In this document: piece after piece, positions 33,164 to 42,482 of the stretch
Layout: each line of letters starts with the position of its first letter
How positions within the stretch are numbered: position 1 is the first letter of the stretch
Assembly (NCBI GenBank): GCA_028709235.1
Contig: JAQVXL010000003.1
Location: 1-51,632, forward strand
Source: Desulfotomaculaceae bacterium
GTDB lineage: Bacteria > Bacillota > Desulfotomaculia > Desulfotomaculales > Pelotomaculaceae
Length of the DNA: 51,632 nucleotides
Direction: 5' to 3'
Program-made: the position numbers and the translations under genes
The notes under the pieces: model-generated
The model's input: only the letters and a program-made list of their open reading frames with translations
Told to the model about the DNA's origin: nothing
Databases searched by the model: none

Positions 33164-34369
33164 ATGAAATATTTAATTTTACTTGGCGACGGCATGGCCG
33201 ATGATCAACTTAAAGAGCTAAACAACAAAACACCGCTTCAATCAGCCAGGACCCCGCACATGGACCTGCTGGCCGCAAAAGGTGTGATCGGAACTGCCTC
33301 TACCGTTCCGGCAGGATACCCCCCGGGCAGCGACGTGGCCAATCTCTCGGTAATGGGTTATGACCCGGCTGAATACTACACGGGGCGCTCCCCGCTGGAA
33401 GCGGTGAGCATGGGTGTGGAGCTTGATCCCGCTGACGTTGCTTTTCGCTGCAACCTGGTAACACTTTCAGAAGAAGGTATGTACGAAGAAAAAAGGATGG
33501 TCGACTACAGCGCCGATGAAGTAACAACACCCGAGTCCGGGGAATTGATCCGGCAAATCGATAAAACACTCGGCGCAGCGGATATAAAATTTCACGCCGG
33601 TTTCCGCTTCAGGCACCTCATGGTCTGGAAAGGCGGTCCGGAAAGTGTTAAATTAACGCCGCCCCATGACATATCCGGACGGGTGATTGCTGAATACCTG
33701 CCCCAGGATGAAGGCGGCGCCACCCTGCTGAAACTAATGAAAGAAAGCTATAATATACTGTCCGGCCATGCTGTAAACATAAAAAGGATTGACCAGGGCT
33801 TAAAGCCGGCCAATTCAGTCTGGTTCTGGGGACAGGGAAAGAAACCTGCCCTGACAAGTTTCCATGAAAAGTACGGCCTTAGAGGATCCGTAATTTCCGC
33901 GGTTGATCTGATTAAAGGAATAGGTATATGTGCCGGGCTGGAAATTGTTAAAGTAGAAAATGTCACCGGCACAGTGGAAACCAATTTCCGGGGCAAAGTG
34001 GCGGCGGCCCTGGATGAACTGGCCAAAGGCCAGGACTTTGTCTACCTCCACGTGGAAGCGCCTGACGCGGCATCCCACAGGGGGGAAGCAGCAACGAAAA
34101 TTAAAGCCATTGAAATGGTGGACGAGATGCTGGGCTTGCTTTTAGAAGGGTTGCAGCAGTTTGACGATTACAAAGTGATGGTGCTGCCCGACCACCCGAC
34201 GCCCCTAAGCATCATGACACACACAGACAAACCTGTCCCTTTTGTTATTTATACTAGCGGGCAGGATAACAAAAATATCAACGGGGTATATGACGAAGAG
34301 GCTGCCGAAAAAAGCGGCCTGGCCTTCCCTGAGGGGCACAAACTAATGGATTATTTTATCAGCTCATAA
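33164..34369 (+). CDS. apgM: Cofactor-independent phosphoglycerate mutase, archaeal (ApgM) type
   Basis: 401 aa, ATG after AAAGGGAG. Alkaline-phosphatase superfamily metal sites: LILLGDGMADDQLKEL (D9), nucleophile S56 in YPPGSDVANLSVMGYDP, and the C-terminal VYLHVEAPDAASHRGEAATK and VMVLPDHPTPLSIMTHTDKP. It interconverts 2- and 3-phosphoglycerate. A bacterial subgroup of this family has been annotated as proposed homoserine kinase because it lies near threonine genes, as here. A normal GHMP homoserine kinase is also present (36124-37026), so mutase is the better call. Confidence 0.85.
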   Translation: MKYLILLGDGMADDQLKELNNKTPLQSARTPHMDLLAAKGVIGTASTVPAGYPPGSDVANLSVMGYDPAEYYTGRSPLEAVSMGVELDPADVAFRCNLVTLSEEGMYEEKRMVDYSADEVTTPESGELIRQIDKTLGAADIKFHAGFRFRHLMVWKGGPESVKLTPPHDISGRVIAEYLPQDEGGATLLKLMKESYNILSGHAVNIKRIDQGLKPANSVWFWGQGKKPALTSFHEKYGLRGSVISAVDLIKGIGICAGLEIVKVENVTGTVETNFRGKVAAALDELAKGQDFVYLHVEAPDAASHRGEAATKIKAIEMVDEMLGLLLEGLQQFDDYKVMVLPDHPTPLSIMTHTDKPVPFVIYTSGQDNKNINGVYDEEAAEKSGLAFPEGHKLMDYFISS

Positions 34370-34403
34370 ACCGGTTTTCCCGGAACATTGCATAATTCTA
34401 TCT

Positions 34404-34741
34404 TTATCTTTTGAAACAGACAAAAACAGTTGTTTCGGCAGGACCCGTCTCTAACCTGATCGAGGCATTGTGCCTTGAAGCAATACTGTAACAGACTGCC
34501 ATACCCAGACCGGTTCCGTTATCTTTGGTGGTAAAGAAAGGTGTCCCGATCTTCTCCAGTACCTCCGGGGGAATCTCCGGGCCGTGATTGCGCACCGCCA
34601 GAACCACTTCTCCACCGTCCAGATAAGTCCTGATAGTCAATGTATCTTTTTCGGGTATCGCTTCCAGGCCGTTGCGAACAAGATTAAGAATAACCTGGCG
34701 GATTTCTTTCTCGTCCAGTGGCAGCTTGGGTAAATCTTCTA
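34404..34741 (-). pseudogene. C-terminal remnant of a sensor histidine kinase
   Basis: An open frame of about 112 codons with the ATPase half of a histidine kinase: N-box EKEIRQVILNLVRNGLEAIP, G1-like NHGPEIPPEVLEKIG, F-box TPFFTTKDNG and G2 GTGLGMAVCYSIASRHNA. The phospho-His domain and any sensor are missing. A stop precedes the frame and the lysC terminator lies immediately upstream, so there is no room for a start or promoter. It resembles the end of a PAS-type sporulation kinase and is most likely a decayed remnant left by a deletion. A short product from the TTG at 34640 is possible but unlikely. Confidence 0.75.
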
Positions 34742-34744
34742 ATT

Positions 34745-34775
34745 AAAAAGGCGGCTTCACAATGAATAAGCCGCC
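34745..34775 (-). terminator. Rho-independent terminator after lysC
   Basis: Stem GGCGGCTT/AAGCCGCC (34750-34757 with 34768-34775) and, on the minus strand, a TTTTTAATT tail. It lies 28 bases past the lysC stop and next to the kinase remnant. Confidence 0.88.
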
Positions 34776-34803
34776 ATAAAAGTAATTTTTTAAGAAAAGG
34801 AAC

Positions 34804-36039
34804 TCAAGCGTTTTTCCCGCCAGTGTTGTTGGCCAGGTCAAATTTTTTATGCAGGGCCCGGACAGCTTTTTCCGCCTGGTCATCCTTGATAATACAGGAG
34901 ACCCTTATATCCGAGGTGCTGATCATTTGCAGGTTTATTCCTTCCCCATAAAGGGCCTCGAACATTTCAGCCGCAACACCGGGATTGCTGATCATGCCCG
35001 CGCCTACAATTGACACTTTTGCCACATCGTCGCTATAGGTATAGCCGTCGGCGCCAATATCCGTCTGCAGTCTGTCCACAACGGCCAGCGCTTTTTTCAA
35101 ATCGCCCGCGGAACAGGTGAAGGAAATATCATTCCTCTCATCCCGCATGGCGCTTTGGATGATCATATCCACATTAATTTTTTCGTCGGCAAGTGCTTTA
35201 AATATTGTAAAAGCAATACCAGGTTTGTCCATAACGTTAAAAAGTCCGATTTTGGCCACATTATGGTCACAGACAACACCGGTTACCGAGAGCGCTCTTT
35301 CCATATTTTCTACCTCCCTTACCAATGTTCCCGGATTTGTATTAAAGCTTGAACGGACATGCAGCGGCATTTTATATTGCATAGCCATCTCCACGGCACG
35401 GGGGTGCAGCACCCCTGCGCCCAGGTTGGCCAGTTCCAGCATCTCCTCATATGCTACAACATCAAGCTTGCGCGCCTCGGGGACTATACGCGGGTCAGTG
35501 GTATAAACCCCGTCCACGTCAGTATAGATTTCACACAAGTCAGCCTGCAGCGCCGCCGCCAGGGCTACAGCGGTGGTGTCGGATCCACCCCGGCCCAGGG
35601 TGGTGATATCGCTGCTGGCCTGATTAATACCCTGAAAACCGGCCACCACAACAATATGCCCCTGTGATAATTCTTTCCTGAGCCGGCTTGTGTCGATATT
35701 TAATATCCTGGCTTTGGTATGGGCGCTGTCTGTAGCAATCCCCGCCTGGGGTCCTGTTAAAGAGATAACAGGCCGGCCGCGCTCCCTGATCGCCATAGCC
35801 AGCAGGGCAATAGAAATCTGCTCACCGGTGGAAAGGAGCATGTCCATTTCCCTGTCTGATGGTGAATCTGTTATTTCTTTAACCAGGCTGACCAGATCAT
35901 CAGTGGTATCGCCCATAGCCGAAACGACCACCGCTATGTCGCAACCCTCTTCCCGGACAGCGGCAACCCGTCCGGCCACCCGGCGGATCCGCTCGGGATC
36001 AGCAACAGAACTGCCTCCATATTTTTGCACTACTAACAT
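34804..36039 (-). CDS. lysC: Aspartate kinase
   Basis: 411 aa, ATG after AAAGGAG. The kinase domain starts [20 protein letters not shown] and has [20 protein letters not shown] and [20 protein letters not shown]. Two C-terminal ACT domains follow ([20 protein letters not shown] and [20 protein letters not shown]). It phosphorylates aspartate, the first step toward lysine, threonine, methionine and, in this organism, probably DUF39-made homocysteine. ACT domains imply feedback by lysine or threonine. It lies 84 bases downstream of thrB and ends in a good terminator. Confidence 0.96.
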   Translation of the reverse strand: MLVVQKYGGSSVADPERIRRVAGRVAAVREEGCDIAVVVSAMGDTTDDLVSLVKEITDSPSDREMDMLLSTGEQISIALLAMAIRERGRPVISLTGPQAGIATDSAHTKARILNIDTSRLRKELSQGHIVVVAGFQGINQASSDITTLGRGGSDTTAVALAAALQADLCEIYTDVDGVYTTDPRIVPEARKLDVVAYEEMLELANLGAGVLHPRAVEMAMQYKMPLHVRSSFNTNPGTLVREVENMERALSVTGVVCDHNVAKIGLFNVMDKPGIAFTIFKALADEKINVDMIIQSAMRDERNDISFTCSAGDLKKALAVVDRLQTDIGADGYTYSDDVAKVSIVGAGMISNPGVAAEMFEALYGEGINLQMISTSDIRVSCIIKDDQAEKAVRALHKKFDLANNTGGKNA

Positions 36040-36123
36040 AACAATCTCCTTTAGTTGTGAGATTTAACACTTGCGGCTAGATGCTTTTACATGTTTATTA
36101 TTACCAAAGCCGTTATGTTATAT

Positions 36124-37026
36124 TTATTTAACTTCCAGCGCCCTGGCCCCGATTGGACTCGGTTTCAGCACCAGAACCCTTGACATTATACCATTCTGGC
36201 GGAAGGTTTCACCCATAACCCTGGCAATTAGTTCAAAATTTGAATCGGCAAAGGCTATCACTGAAGGTCCCGCCCCGCTCAGCGTTACACCGCGTGCTCC
36301 CGCCAGCTTGGCGGCCGCCAGCACCTTTTTCAGCCCCGGAATAAAGGGCGAACGGAAAGACTGGTGAAGGCGGTCCTCCATAGCCGTGCTTAACATGCTC
36401 AAGTCCCCCTGGTGCAAGGCTGCCACAAGCAGCGCCACACGCCCCACATTAAAGGCAGCGTCCTGAAACGGTACCTGAGCCGGGATTGCATCTCTGGATG
36501 TTTTAGTAACAAGGCTAAAATCAGGTACAGCCACAACACCCTTTAACCCCAGGGGTGGTTTTATTTTTAAATATTTTATTTCGCTGTCGTCATTAACTGA
36601 TACCACTATACCGCCTAGTATCGCGGGAGCCACATTGTCAGGGTGTCCCTCGATCGAGCTGGCCAGGGTAATCATGTCTCTGACGGATAGCTTCCCTCCG
36701 GTCAGTATGTTCGCGGCAATTATGCCGCCGACAATTGCCGCAGTGCTGCTGCCCAATCCCCGCGCTATAGGGATCTGGTTCACAAGACGGATTTTCAGCC
36801 CCGCCATAGTATAGCCGGTCTGGAAAAAAACACGCCTGGCTGACTGGTAAACCAGGTTGCTTTCATCCCTGGGAATATCTGCCGCGCCTTCACCGCATAC
36901 CTCTATCGTCACTCCGCGGGAAACAGGAATCATTTCGACCACATTATGAAGTTCCAGGGCCATGCCAATGCAATCAAATCCAGGCCCCATATTTGCTGTT
37001 GTAGCCGGCACCTGTACTCGGATCAT
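36124..37026 (-). CDS. thrB: Homoserine kinase (GHMP family)
   Basis: 300 aa from the ATG at 37026 (IRVQVPATTANMGPGFDCIG); a GTG one codon earlier fits the AGGAGG spacing equally well. The ATP-binding motif is IPIARGLGSSTAAIVGGIIA, and the C-terminal motif is GARGVTLSGAGPSVIAFADS. It phosphorylates homoserine on the way to threonine. It starts 19 bases after hom. No threonine synthase gene (thrC) is in the window. Confidence 0.95.
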   Translation of the reverse strand: MIRVQVPATTANMGPGFDCIGMALELHNVVEMIPVSRGVTIEVCGEGAADIPRDESNLVYQSARRVFFQTGYTMAGLKIRLVNQIPIARGLGSSTAAIVGGIIAANILTGGKLSVRDMITLASSIEGHPDNVAPAILGGIVVSVNDDSEIKYLKIKPPLGLKGVVAVPDFSLVTKTSRDAIPAQVPFQDAAFNVGRVALLVAALHQGDLSMLSTAMEDRLHQSFRSPFIPGLKKVLAAAKLAGARGVTLSGAGPSVIAFADSNFELIARVMGETFRQNGIMSRVLVLKPSPIGARALEVK

Positions 37027-37045
37027 CACAGGCAATCCTCCTGTG

Positions 37046-38338
37046 TCAGCGTCCTTCAACTCTGATCATATTTGATACTTCATTTACCACCGGCAGCTCT
37101 TTGATCCCCTTCAGCGCTTCCTGCAGGTTTTTTTCAAGAACTTCATGTGTGATCAAAATAAGATCAGCCGCCTTGCCTGAAGCATGCTGGATCACCGAAG
37201 CAAGGCTCACATCATTTTGGCCAAAAATATAAGCGATGCTGGCCAGGACACCCGGTTTATCGGCTACACCAAGACGGATATAATATTCAGTGGAGGTAAG
37301 CCCCATTGATTTTATCGGTTTGTCTGCAAAACACGTGCAGCCGCTCATTCCCGTACAGCCGTGCGCCAGGTTGCGGGCAGCTTTCATCACATCAGCCGTT
37401 ACTGCGCTTGCTGTTGGCAGCTCACCAGCGCCCTTGCCGTAAAACATCACATCTCCAACTGCGTCACCGGTGACAAATATCGCGTTATAGACATCATTTA
37501 CTGATGCCAGGGGGTGAGTTTTCGGCAGCAGGGTCGGGTGAACCCTTACCTCGATCCCATCCGCACTGTCTCTGGCGATGCCCAGGAGTTTGATCACATA
37601 ATTCAGATTGGTAGCGTAGGCAATATCTTCGGCAGTGATCCGGGTAACTCCTTCAACATGTACTTGATCCAGGGAAACCCTGGTGTTAAACGCGATAGAA
37701 GCAAGGATCGCCAGCTTGCGGGCTGCGTCATAACCTTCCACGTCAGCGCTGGGATCTGCCTCGGCGTACCCAAGAGACTGGGCTTCCTTAAGAACCTGCT
37801 CAAAACCAAGACCTTCCTCGGTCATTCTCGTCAACATATAATTAGTAGTTCCGTTAATTATTCCGATCACCTGGGTGATGCGGTTGGTGGCCAGGCACTC
37901 CTTCAGCGGTCTGATTATCGGGATGCCGCCGGCTACACTGGCTTCAAAAAACAAATCCCGCTGGCCTGCGTCAGCCGCCGCAAAAAGCTCCTTGCCGTGC
38001 AGCGCAATCATGTCCTTATTGGCGGTGACCACACTTTTCCCTTGCTTCAATGCTCCCAGTGAATATTCCAGAGCCGGATTGATCCCGCCCAGCACCTCAA
38101 CGATAATGTCGATATCAGGGTGATCAAGGAGATCGCTGATATTTGTGGTCAGCAGACCTTCACTAATGGCCAGGCCCCGGTCCTTTGCTACATCCCGCAC
38201 CAGTATTTTTTTTATAGTAATGGGCGCCCCGACTTTTTGTTCAATGCCCTCTTTGTTGTCATTCAGAATACGATAGACACCGCGCCCGACGGTGCCCATG
38301 CCCAGTAAGCCAACGCCAATTTCTTTTTTAGCTGCCAA
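37046..38338 (-). CDS. hom: Homoserine dehydrogenase
   Basis: 430 aa, TTG start 8 bases after AAAGGAGG. Rossmann motif IGVGLLGMGTVGRGVYRILN; catalytic region EASVAGGIPIIRPLKECLAT and GTTNYMLTRMTEEGLGFEQV with LGYAEADPSADVEGYDAARK; C-terminal ACT domain LGVADKPGVLASIAYIFGQ. It reduces aspartate semialdehyde to homoserine. It is the first gene of the hom-thrB-lysC run. The DUF39 operon at 13-15.6 kb would compete for the same substrate. Confidence 0.96.
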   Translation of the reverse strand: MAAKKEIGVGLLGMGTVGRGVYRILNDNKEGIEQKVGAPITIKKILVRDVAKDRGLAISEGLLTTNISDLLDHPDIDIIVEVLGGINPALEYSLGALKQGKSVVTANKDMIALHGKELFAAADAGQRDLFFEASVAGGIPIIRPLKECLATNRITQVIGIINGTTNYMLTRMTEEGLGFEQVLKEAQSLGYAEADPSADVEGYDAARKLAILASIAFNTRVSLDQVHVEGVTRITAEDIAYATNLNYVIKLLGIARDSADGIEVRVHPTLLPKTHPLASVNDVYNAIFVTGDAVGDVMFYGKGAGELPTASAVTADVMKAARNLAHGCTGMSGCTCFADKPIKSMGLTSTEYYIRLGVADKPGVLASIAYIFGQNDVSLASVIQHASGKAADLILITHEVLEKNLQEALKGIKELPVVNEVSNMIRVEGR

Positions 38339-38410
38339 TTGGCTTTCCTCCTTTATATAAAAACCTTTTCTGGATGTATTTTTATAACAATTTTAAAGCC
38401 TCTGCTTGAC

Positions 38411-38440
38411 ATTATAGCATCTGGCGCTACATACGGGCAA
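38411..38440 (-). promoter_or_regulatory. Probable sigma-A promoter of hom-thrB
   Basis: On the minus strand: -35 TTGCCC (38440-38435), 18-base spacer, extended -10 TGCTATAAT with TATAAT at 38416-38411. It lies about 70 bases upstream of the hom start. No T-box or riboswitch core was seen in the leader. Confidence 0.5.
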
Positions 38441-38540
38441 CGTAAAAATAATTGCTCAGGTATCTTGCCCGGGTATCTATTAATAATGGTGGTATTCATT
38501 AAATTATTACACATTCCCGATCTATTTATGGTGGTCACAG

Positions 38541-39008
38541 CTACGGTTTTCTGGATAGAAAAAACGTAAAAAGCAAACCAATTCCGATACCAACAATAAT
38601 AAGAATAATCGGCAGCCAAACAGGCCCCAGCAAATATCCCATAAATCTGAAGCTTGCCGCATAAATAACCCCGATAGTGCCCAGGTAAGCAGCAAAAACA
38701 AATGGCAGAAAGGCAAAGGAACATTTATTTCCTCCCGCGTCCTTATAGGCATCCCAAATGGCATACATATATACGCAAGGATAAAACATCAGCCATTGAA
38801 AACCCGTGGATGCAATAGCCGCGACTATCTCCCCTCTGAAGCTGGAAATTATGGCCAGGTTTAAATTTGATTTAGTGTTGATCAGAAATTCAAGAATAAG
38901 TAAAACCGCGCCCTTAAAATATTTCCCGTTTAAAAACTGCCCGAATCCCGGGAGGGCAATACTCCATAGAATAACTTCAGTTCTTTGATTATTATTTTTG
39001 CCAGTCAC
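38541..39008 (-). CDS. Membrane protein of unknown function (155 aa)
   Basis: 155 aa, GTG start with AAGGAT upstream. Four hydrophobic segments, the first with ILWSIALPGFGQFLNGKYFK and GAVLLILEFLINTKS, a pattern shared by several small Firmicute membrane families related to TM2-like proteins. The last helices read LGPVWLPIILIIVGIGIGLL. No function is known. It is transcribed toward hom with a gap of 200 bases. Confidence 0.7.
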   Translation of the reverse strand: MTGKNNNQRTEVILWSIALPGFGQFLNGKYFKGAVLLILEFLINTKSNLNLAIISSFRGEIVAAIASTGFQWLMFYPCVYMYAIWDAYKDAGGNKCSFAFLPFVFAAYLGTIGVIYAASFRFMGYLLGPVWLPIILIIVGIGIGLLFTFFLSRKP

Positions 39009-39165
39009 TATCCTAATCCTTCCCGGGAAATAATTATTACAGTATTATAATGCCGGTGAAGGGGAAAAAATATAATGATTTATTATAGTTATAAACAACA
39101 AAAATTCTATAAACAAAACTGGCTTAAGGGAATTTTAAATAAAAAATAATTTTGGAGTCGATAAA

Positions 39166-39669
39166 ATGTATTTTAGCGTGGAACTAATTATATCCGTCGT
39201 CACAGCGCTGCTGGCCTTAGCATTGCTGCTGTTTATCATCGACTGGCGCTACTTCCGGGACTGGGTAGTTATATTTTTATTTAAATGTATTTTAGACAGT
39301 CTGTGGGGCACGGCGGTGGTAAACAAAGAGATGTTAGAATATCCTTTCAGGCAGCTGCCCCAATTTTTTAAAATGAGTTTATTGTTTGAATACTGGGTTT
39401 TCCCCATTCTGTGTCTGCTATACAATCAGGTTACCAGGAAGCGCGGCGTCTGGCCGATCATATATTATGCCGTGCTGTTCAGCGCCGTAGTGACTGCGAT
39501 AGAATACCCCCTGGAGTTGTATACCGACCTGATTGAATACCATACCTGGAGCTGGTTTACCACTTTCTACACTTTGACTATCACATTCCTTGCTTCCAGG
39601 GCATTTATCGCCTTCTACCGTTGGGGCTGCGACCATTTTAGCCCAAAAGAATTCAGGCATAAAAAGTAA
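39166..39669 (+). CDS. CBO0543-like multi-pass membrane protein (167 aa)
   Basis: 167 aa, five predicted membrane helices, ATG with GGAG upstream. Features are IDWRYFRDWVVIFLFKCILD, LLFEYWVFPILCLLYNQVTR and AIEYPLELYTDLIEYHTWSW, resembling the CBO0543 family found mainly in spore formers. The role is unknown. It converges on spoIVA with a terminator hairpin between. Confidence 0.65.
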   Translation: MYFSVELIISVVTALLALALLLFIIDWRYFRDWVVIFLFKCILDSLWGTAVVNKEMLEYPFRQLPQFFKMSLLFEYWVFPILCLLYNQVTRKRGVWPIIYYAVLFSAVVTAIEYPLELYTDLIEYHTWSWFTTFYTLTITFLASRAFIAFYRWGCDHFSPKEFRHKK

Positions 39670-39689
39670 AACCGGCCAGCAGACCGGTT
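39666..39689 (-). terminator. Terminator between the CBO0543-like gene and spoIVA
   Basis: Stem AACCGG/CCGGTT (39670-39675 with 39684-39689). On the minus strand it is followed by TTACTTTTTA, so it suits spoIVA, which ends at 39697. Confidence 0.7.
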
Positions 39690-39696
39690 AAAGCAA

Positions 39697-41175
39697 TTAG
39701 ATTATTATACAAATCAGGCCACCCGAACCCTCATTGACAATCCGCTGGAGAGTTTCCTGCAGCTTAACCTGGGCATTTTCCGGCATCCGGTGCAATTTGT
39801 TCTGGATCCCTTCCCGGACCAGGTCATGCACAGACTTGCCGAAGATTTCAGAATTCCAGATTTTTTGCGGGTTGTCTTCAAATTCCCTGAGCATGTACTG
39901 TACGAGCTCCTCACACTGCTTCTCCGTACCGATGATCGGAGTGAGCTCGGTAGTGATGTCCGCCTTGATCATATGAAGTGACGGAGCGCTGGCCTTCAGC
40001 TTGATGCCATAGCGGTTGCCCTGGCGGATTAATTCCGGCTCTTCCAGGATCAGTTCTTCCAGGGTCGGGGTTACAACGCCGTAACCGTTTTCCTTTACCT
40101 CCGACAGAGCGTCGGAGACCTTGTCATATTCTTTTTTAGCTACGCTCAAGTCTTTAACAATGCGGAATAGTTCCTTTTCCCCTTCGATATTAAACCCGGA
40201 CTGCTCGCTCAACACCTGGTAGAATAAAGCCGGGCTGGAAGTAATGCTGATATCTGCCGACCCGGTACCGGCATCTATGCTGTGCAGTCTGACCTGATCC
40301 ACAAAGTCATAATCAGCCAGTGATTCCACCGCGCTGTCCACATCCCTCAGGCGCCGCACGTTTTTGACAGTTTCCTCGATTGATTTTTCATATTTATCGC
40401 GGAGCCAGTGCTTAACATCCAGTTCCTCCACCCAGGGCGGCAGGTTAATATTAACCTCATTCACCGGGAATTCATAAAGCAGTTTCTCCAATATATTCAG
40501 TATATCTGCCTGGGCCATCTGGGCACAATCAACGGGCAGCACCGGAATATCATACTTCTCGCTTAATTCGGCGGCCAGATCGGCAGCGTCCTGCCCCGCC
40601 GCGTTCGTGCTGTTGAGAAGCATCAGGAAAGGCCGGTTGATGCTTTTCAACTCTTCAACGACTCTTTCCTCCGCCTCTATATAGTTTTCTCTGGTGATAT
40701 CCGTAATCGTACCGTCCGTAGTGACTACCAGACCCATAGTTGAATGTTCAGAAATGACTTTTCTGGTGCCCACTTCGGCAGCTTCTTGAAACGGAATCGG
40801 TTCCTCAAACCAGGGTGTTGACACCATGCGGGGACCGTTTTCCTCGTCATAGCCAAGTGCCCCTTCCACCCGGTAGCCAACACAATCAACCATGCGTATT
40901 TTTATATTTAAGTTCTCAGTAACTTGAATTTCAACAGCTTCATTCGGGATAAATTTCGGCTCGGTGGTCATTATTGTCCGCCCGGCGGCGCTCTGGGGCA
41001 GCTCATCCTTAGCCCGCTCCCTGTCGTAAACATTTTCTATGTTGGGGAGTACCATTAATTCCATGAAACGCTTGATAAAAGTTGATTTGCCGGTGCGTAC
41101 GCCGCCGACCACGCCAAGATACAGATCCCCCCCTGTACGTTCCGCAATATCGCGGAAAAGATCGTTCGACTCCAT
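39697..41175 (-). CDS. spoIVA: Stage IV sporulation protein A
   Basis: 492 aa from the ATG at 41175, where the protein reads MESNDLFRDIAERTGGDLYL, matching the known SpoIVA start; GTG at 41181 is an alternative. Walker A GVVGGVRTGKSTFIKRFMEL, then VDCVGYRVEGALGYDEENGP and STMGLVVTTDGTITDITREN. SpoIVA is the ATPase that polymerises on the forespore to build the coat basement layer. The ribosome site is AAGGAGG. It should be under sigma-E, but a confident sigma-E promoter was not identified. Confidence 0.97.
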   Translation of the reverse strand: MESNDLFRDIAERTGGDLYLGVVGGVRTGKSTFIKRFMELMVLPNIENVYDRERAKDELPQSAAGRTIMTTEPKFIPNEAVEIQVTENLNIKIRMVDCVGYRVEGALGYDEENGPRMVSTPWFEEPIPFQEAAEVGTRKVISEHSTMGLVVTTDGTITDITRENYIEAEERVVEELKSINRPFLMLLNSTNAAGQDAADLAAELSEKYDIPVLPVDCAQMAQADILNILEKLLYEFPVNEVNINLPPWVEELDVKHWLRDKYEKSIEETVKNVRRLRDVDSAVESLADYDFVDQVRLHSIDAGTGSADISITSSPALFYQVLSEQSGFNIEGEKELFRIVKDLSVAKKEYDKVSDALSEVKENGYGVVTPTLEELILEEPELIRQGNRYGIKLKASAPSLHMIKADITTELTPIIGTEKQCEELVQYMLREFEDNPQKIWNSEIFGKSVHDLVREGIQNKLHRMPENAQVKLQETLQRIVNEGSGGLICIII

Positions 41176-41369
41176 ATACACACTCCCTCCTTAAAAAATT
41201 TGACGAGGCAGATCTATATAAAAAATTGCATCCCTCCCCCACACAAAAATCTTAATATCAAAATCCCTCCGTGAACCTAGTCCACGTCTATTTTTTTCCA
41301 ATGGCATACAATAACATTATATATATATGAGCATTATGGACGAATATTCCCTGGTAAATTAAAAAAATA

Positions 41370-41439
41370 ACGGGGTCAGGCTTGAATTTATTTACTTACT
41401 GAAAATTCAGTAAGTAAATAAATTCAAGCCTGACCCCGT
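41370..41439 (-). terminator. Perfect 34-bp inverted repeat, terminator-like, after gpsA
   Basis: Two 34-base arms (41370-41403 and 41406-41439) are exact reverse complements with only a 2-base loop. On the minus strand the hairpin follows the gpsA stop by 9 bases and is followed by TTATTTTTTTAATT, so it should terminate gpsA transcription. The stem is far longer than any other terminator here. The outer GGGGTCAGGC segment is GC-rich and the inner part AT-rich. It may derive from a mobile palindromic element. Confidence 0.85.
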
Positions 41440-41447
41440 ACCCCCCG

Positions 41448-42467
41448 TTATCTTGCTAGATCCTCCATCTCGCGGGTTTTTCCTCTGGTCATCAGCCTGT
41501 TTACTGCGACAGCAGGTGCTAGTCCTTCAAATAGCACCTGGTGTGTCTGTTCAGTAATAGGCATCTCTACCGCTAAACTCTGCGCAAGACGCCTGGCAGC
41601 CCGCGTGGTGCGCACACCCTCGACCACCATTTTTACCTCAGCCAGGACTTCGTCAAGTGACTTTCCCTGGCCTAATGCAATCCCGGCGCGGCGGTTACGG
41701 CTGTGCATGCTGGTACAGGTCACAATCAGGTCTCCCACTCCGGCCAGGCCCGCGAATGTTAGGGGACTGGCCCCCATCGCCATGCCCATGCGTGATATTT
41801 CGGTGAGCCCTCTGGTCATCAAAGCTGCCTTAGTGTTATCACCGTAACCGATACCGTCTGCGATGCCGGTTCCCAGCGCGATAATATTTTTCAGGGCTCC
41901 TCCCAGTTCAACTCCGGTAACATCAGAGCTGGTATATACTCTGAAAAAATCACACATAAACAAATCCTGGACATACTCGGCGCTTTCCAGGCAGGAAGAC
42001 GCAACAACTACTGCTGTAGGAACCATCCGGCCCACCTCCTCCGCGTGGCTTGGGCCCGATAAAACCACATACCTCCAGGCCATTGCCGAACCCGCTTCCT
42101 GGGTAAAAACCTGGGACATGCGGCAAAGGCTGTCCTCCTCAATACCTTTGGCCAGGTTAATCAATATGGCGCCGTCCGGTATATAGGATAGCGCCTTGCG
42201 GATAACTTCACGAAAAGCGTGCGAAGGAACGCCAAAAACAACGGCTTCAGCGTCACTTAGCGCCTGCTCAAGATCGCCTGTAGCCTCTACCCCCGCAGGA
42301 ATTGTTACGCCGGGTAAAAAGGATTTGTTTTCCCTGGTTTCGTTTATTTCTGTAACCTGTTCAGGCGTAATTGACCATAGTTTTACTATAAAGCCCTTTT
42401 GAGCCAGGAGTACGGAATTCGCCGTGGCCCAGCTTCCCGCACCCAGAATTCCTACTTTTTTTCCCAC
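41448..42467 (-). CDS. gpsA: NAD(P)-dependent glycerol-3-phosphate dehydrogenase
   Basis: 339 aa, GTG start after GGGGGG. NAD motif [20 protein letters not shown], then [19 protein letters not shown] and [18 protein letters not shown], catalytic Lys region [20 protein letters not shown]. It makes sn-glycerol-3-phosphate for phospholipid synthesis, the substrate of PlsY encoded just upstream. The plsY-gpsA gap is 15 bases. Confidence 0.95.
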   Translation of the reverse strand: MGKKVGILGAGSWATANSVLLAQKGFIVKLWSITPEQVTEINETRENKSFLPGVTIPAGVEATGDLEQALSDAEAVVFGVPSHAFREVIRKALSYIPDGAILINLAKGIEEDSLCRMSQVFTQEAGSAMAWRYVVLSGPSHAEEVGRMVPTAVVVASSCLESAEYVQDLFMCDFFRVYTSSDVTGVELGGALKNIIALGTGIADGIGYGDNTKAALMTRGLTEISRMGMAMGASPLTFAGLAGVGDLIVTCTSMHSRNRRAGIALGQGKSLDEVLAEVKMVVEGVRTTRAARRLAQSLAVEMPITEQTHQVLFEGLAPAVAVNRLMTRGKTREMEDLAR

Positions 42468-42482
42468 CTGACAGCCCCCCGT

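Noticed and set aside
38339-38540. T-box or riboswitch leader for hom
   Set aside because: No T-box core (AGGGTGGNACCGCG-like) and no clear terminator before hom; only a promoter-like pair was seen.
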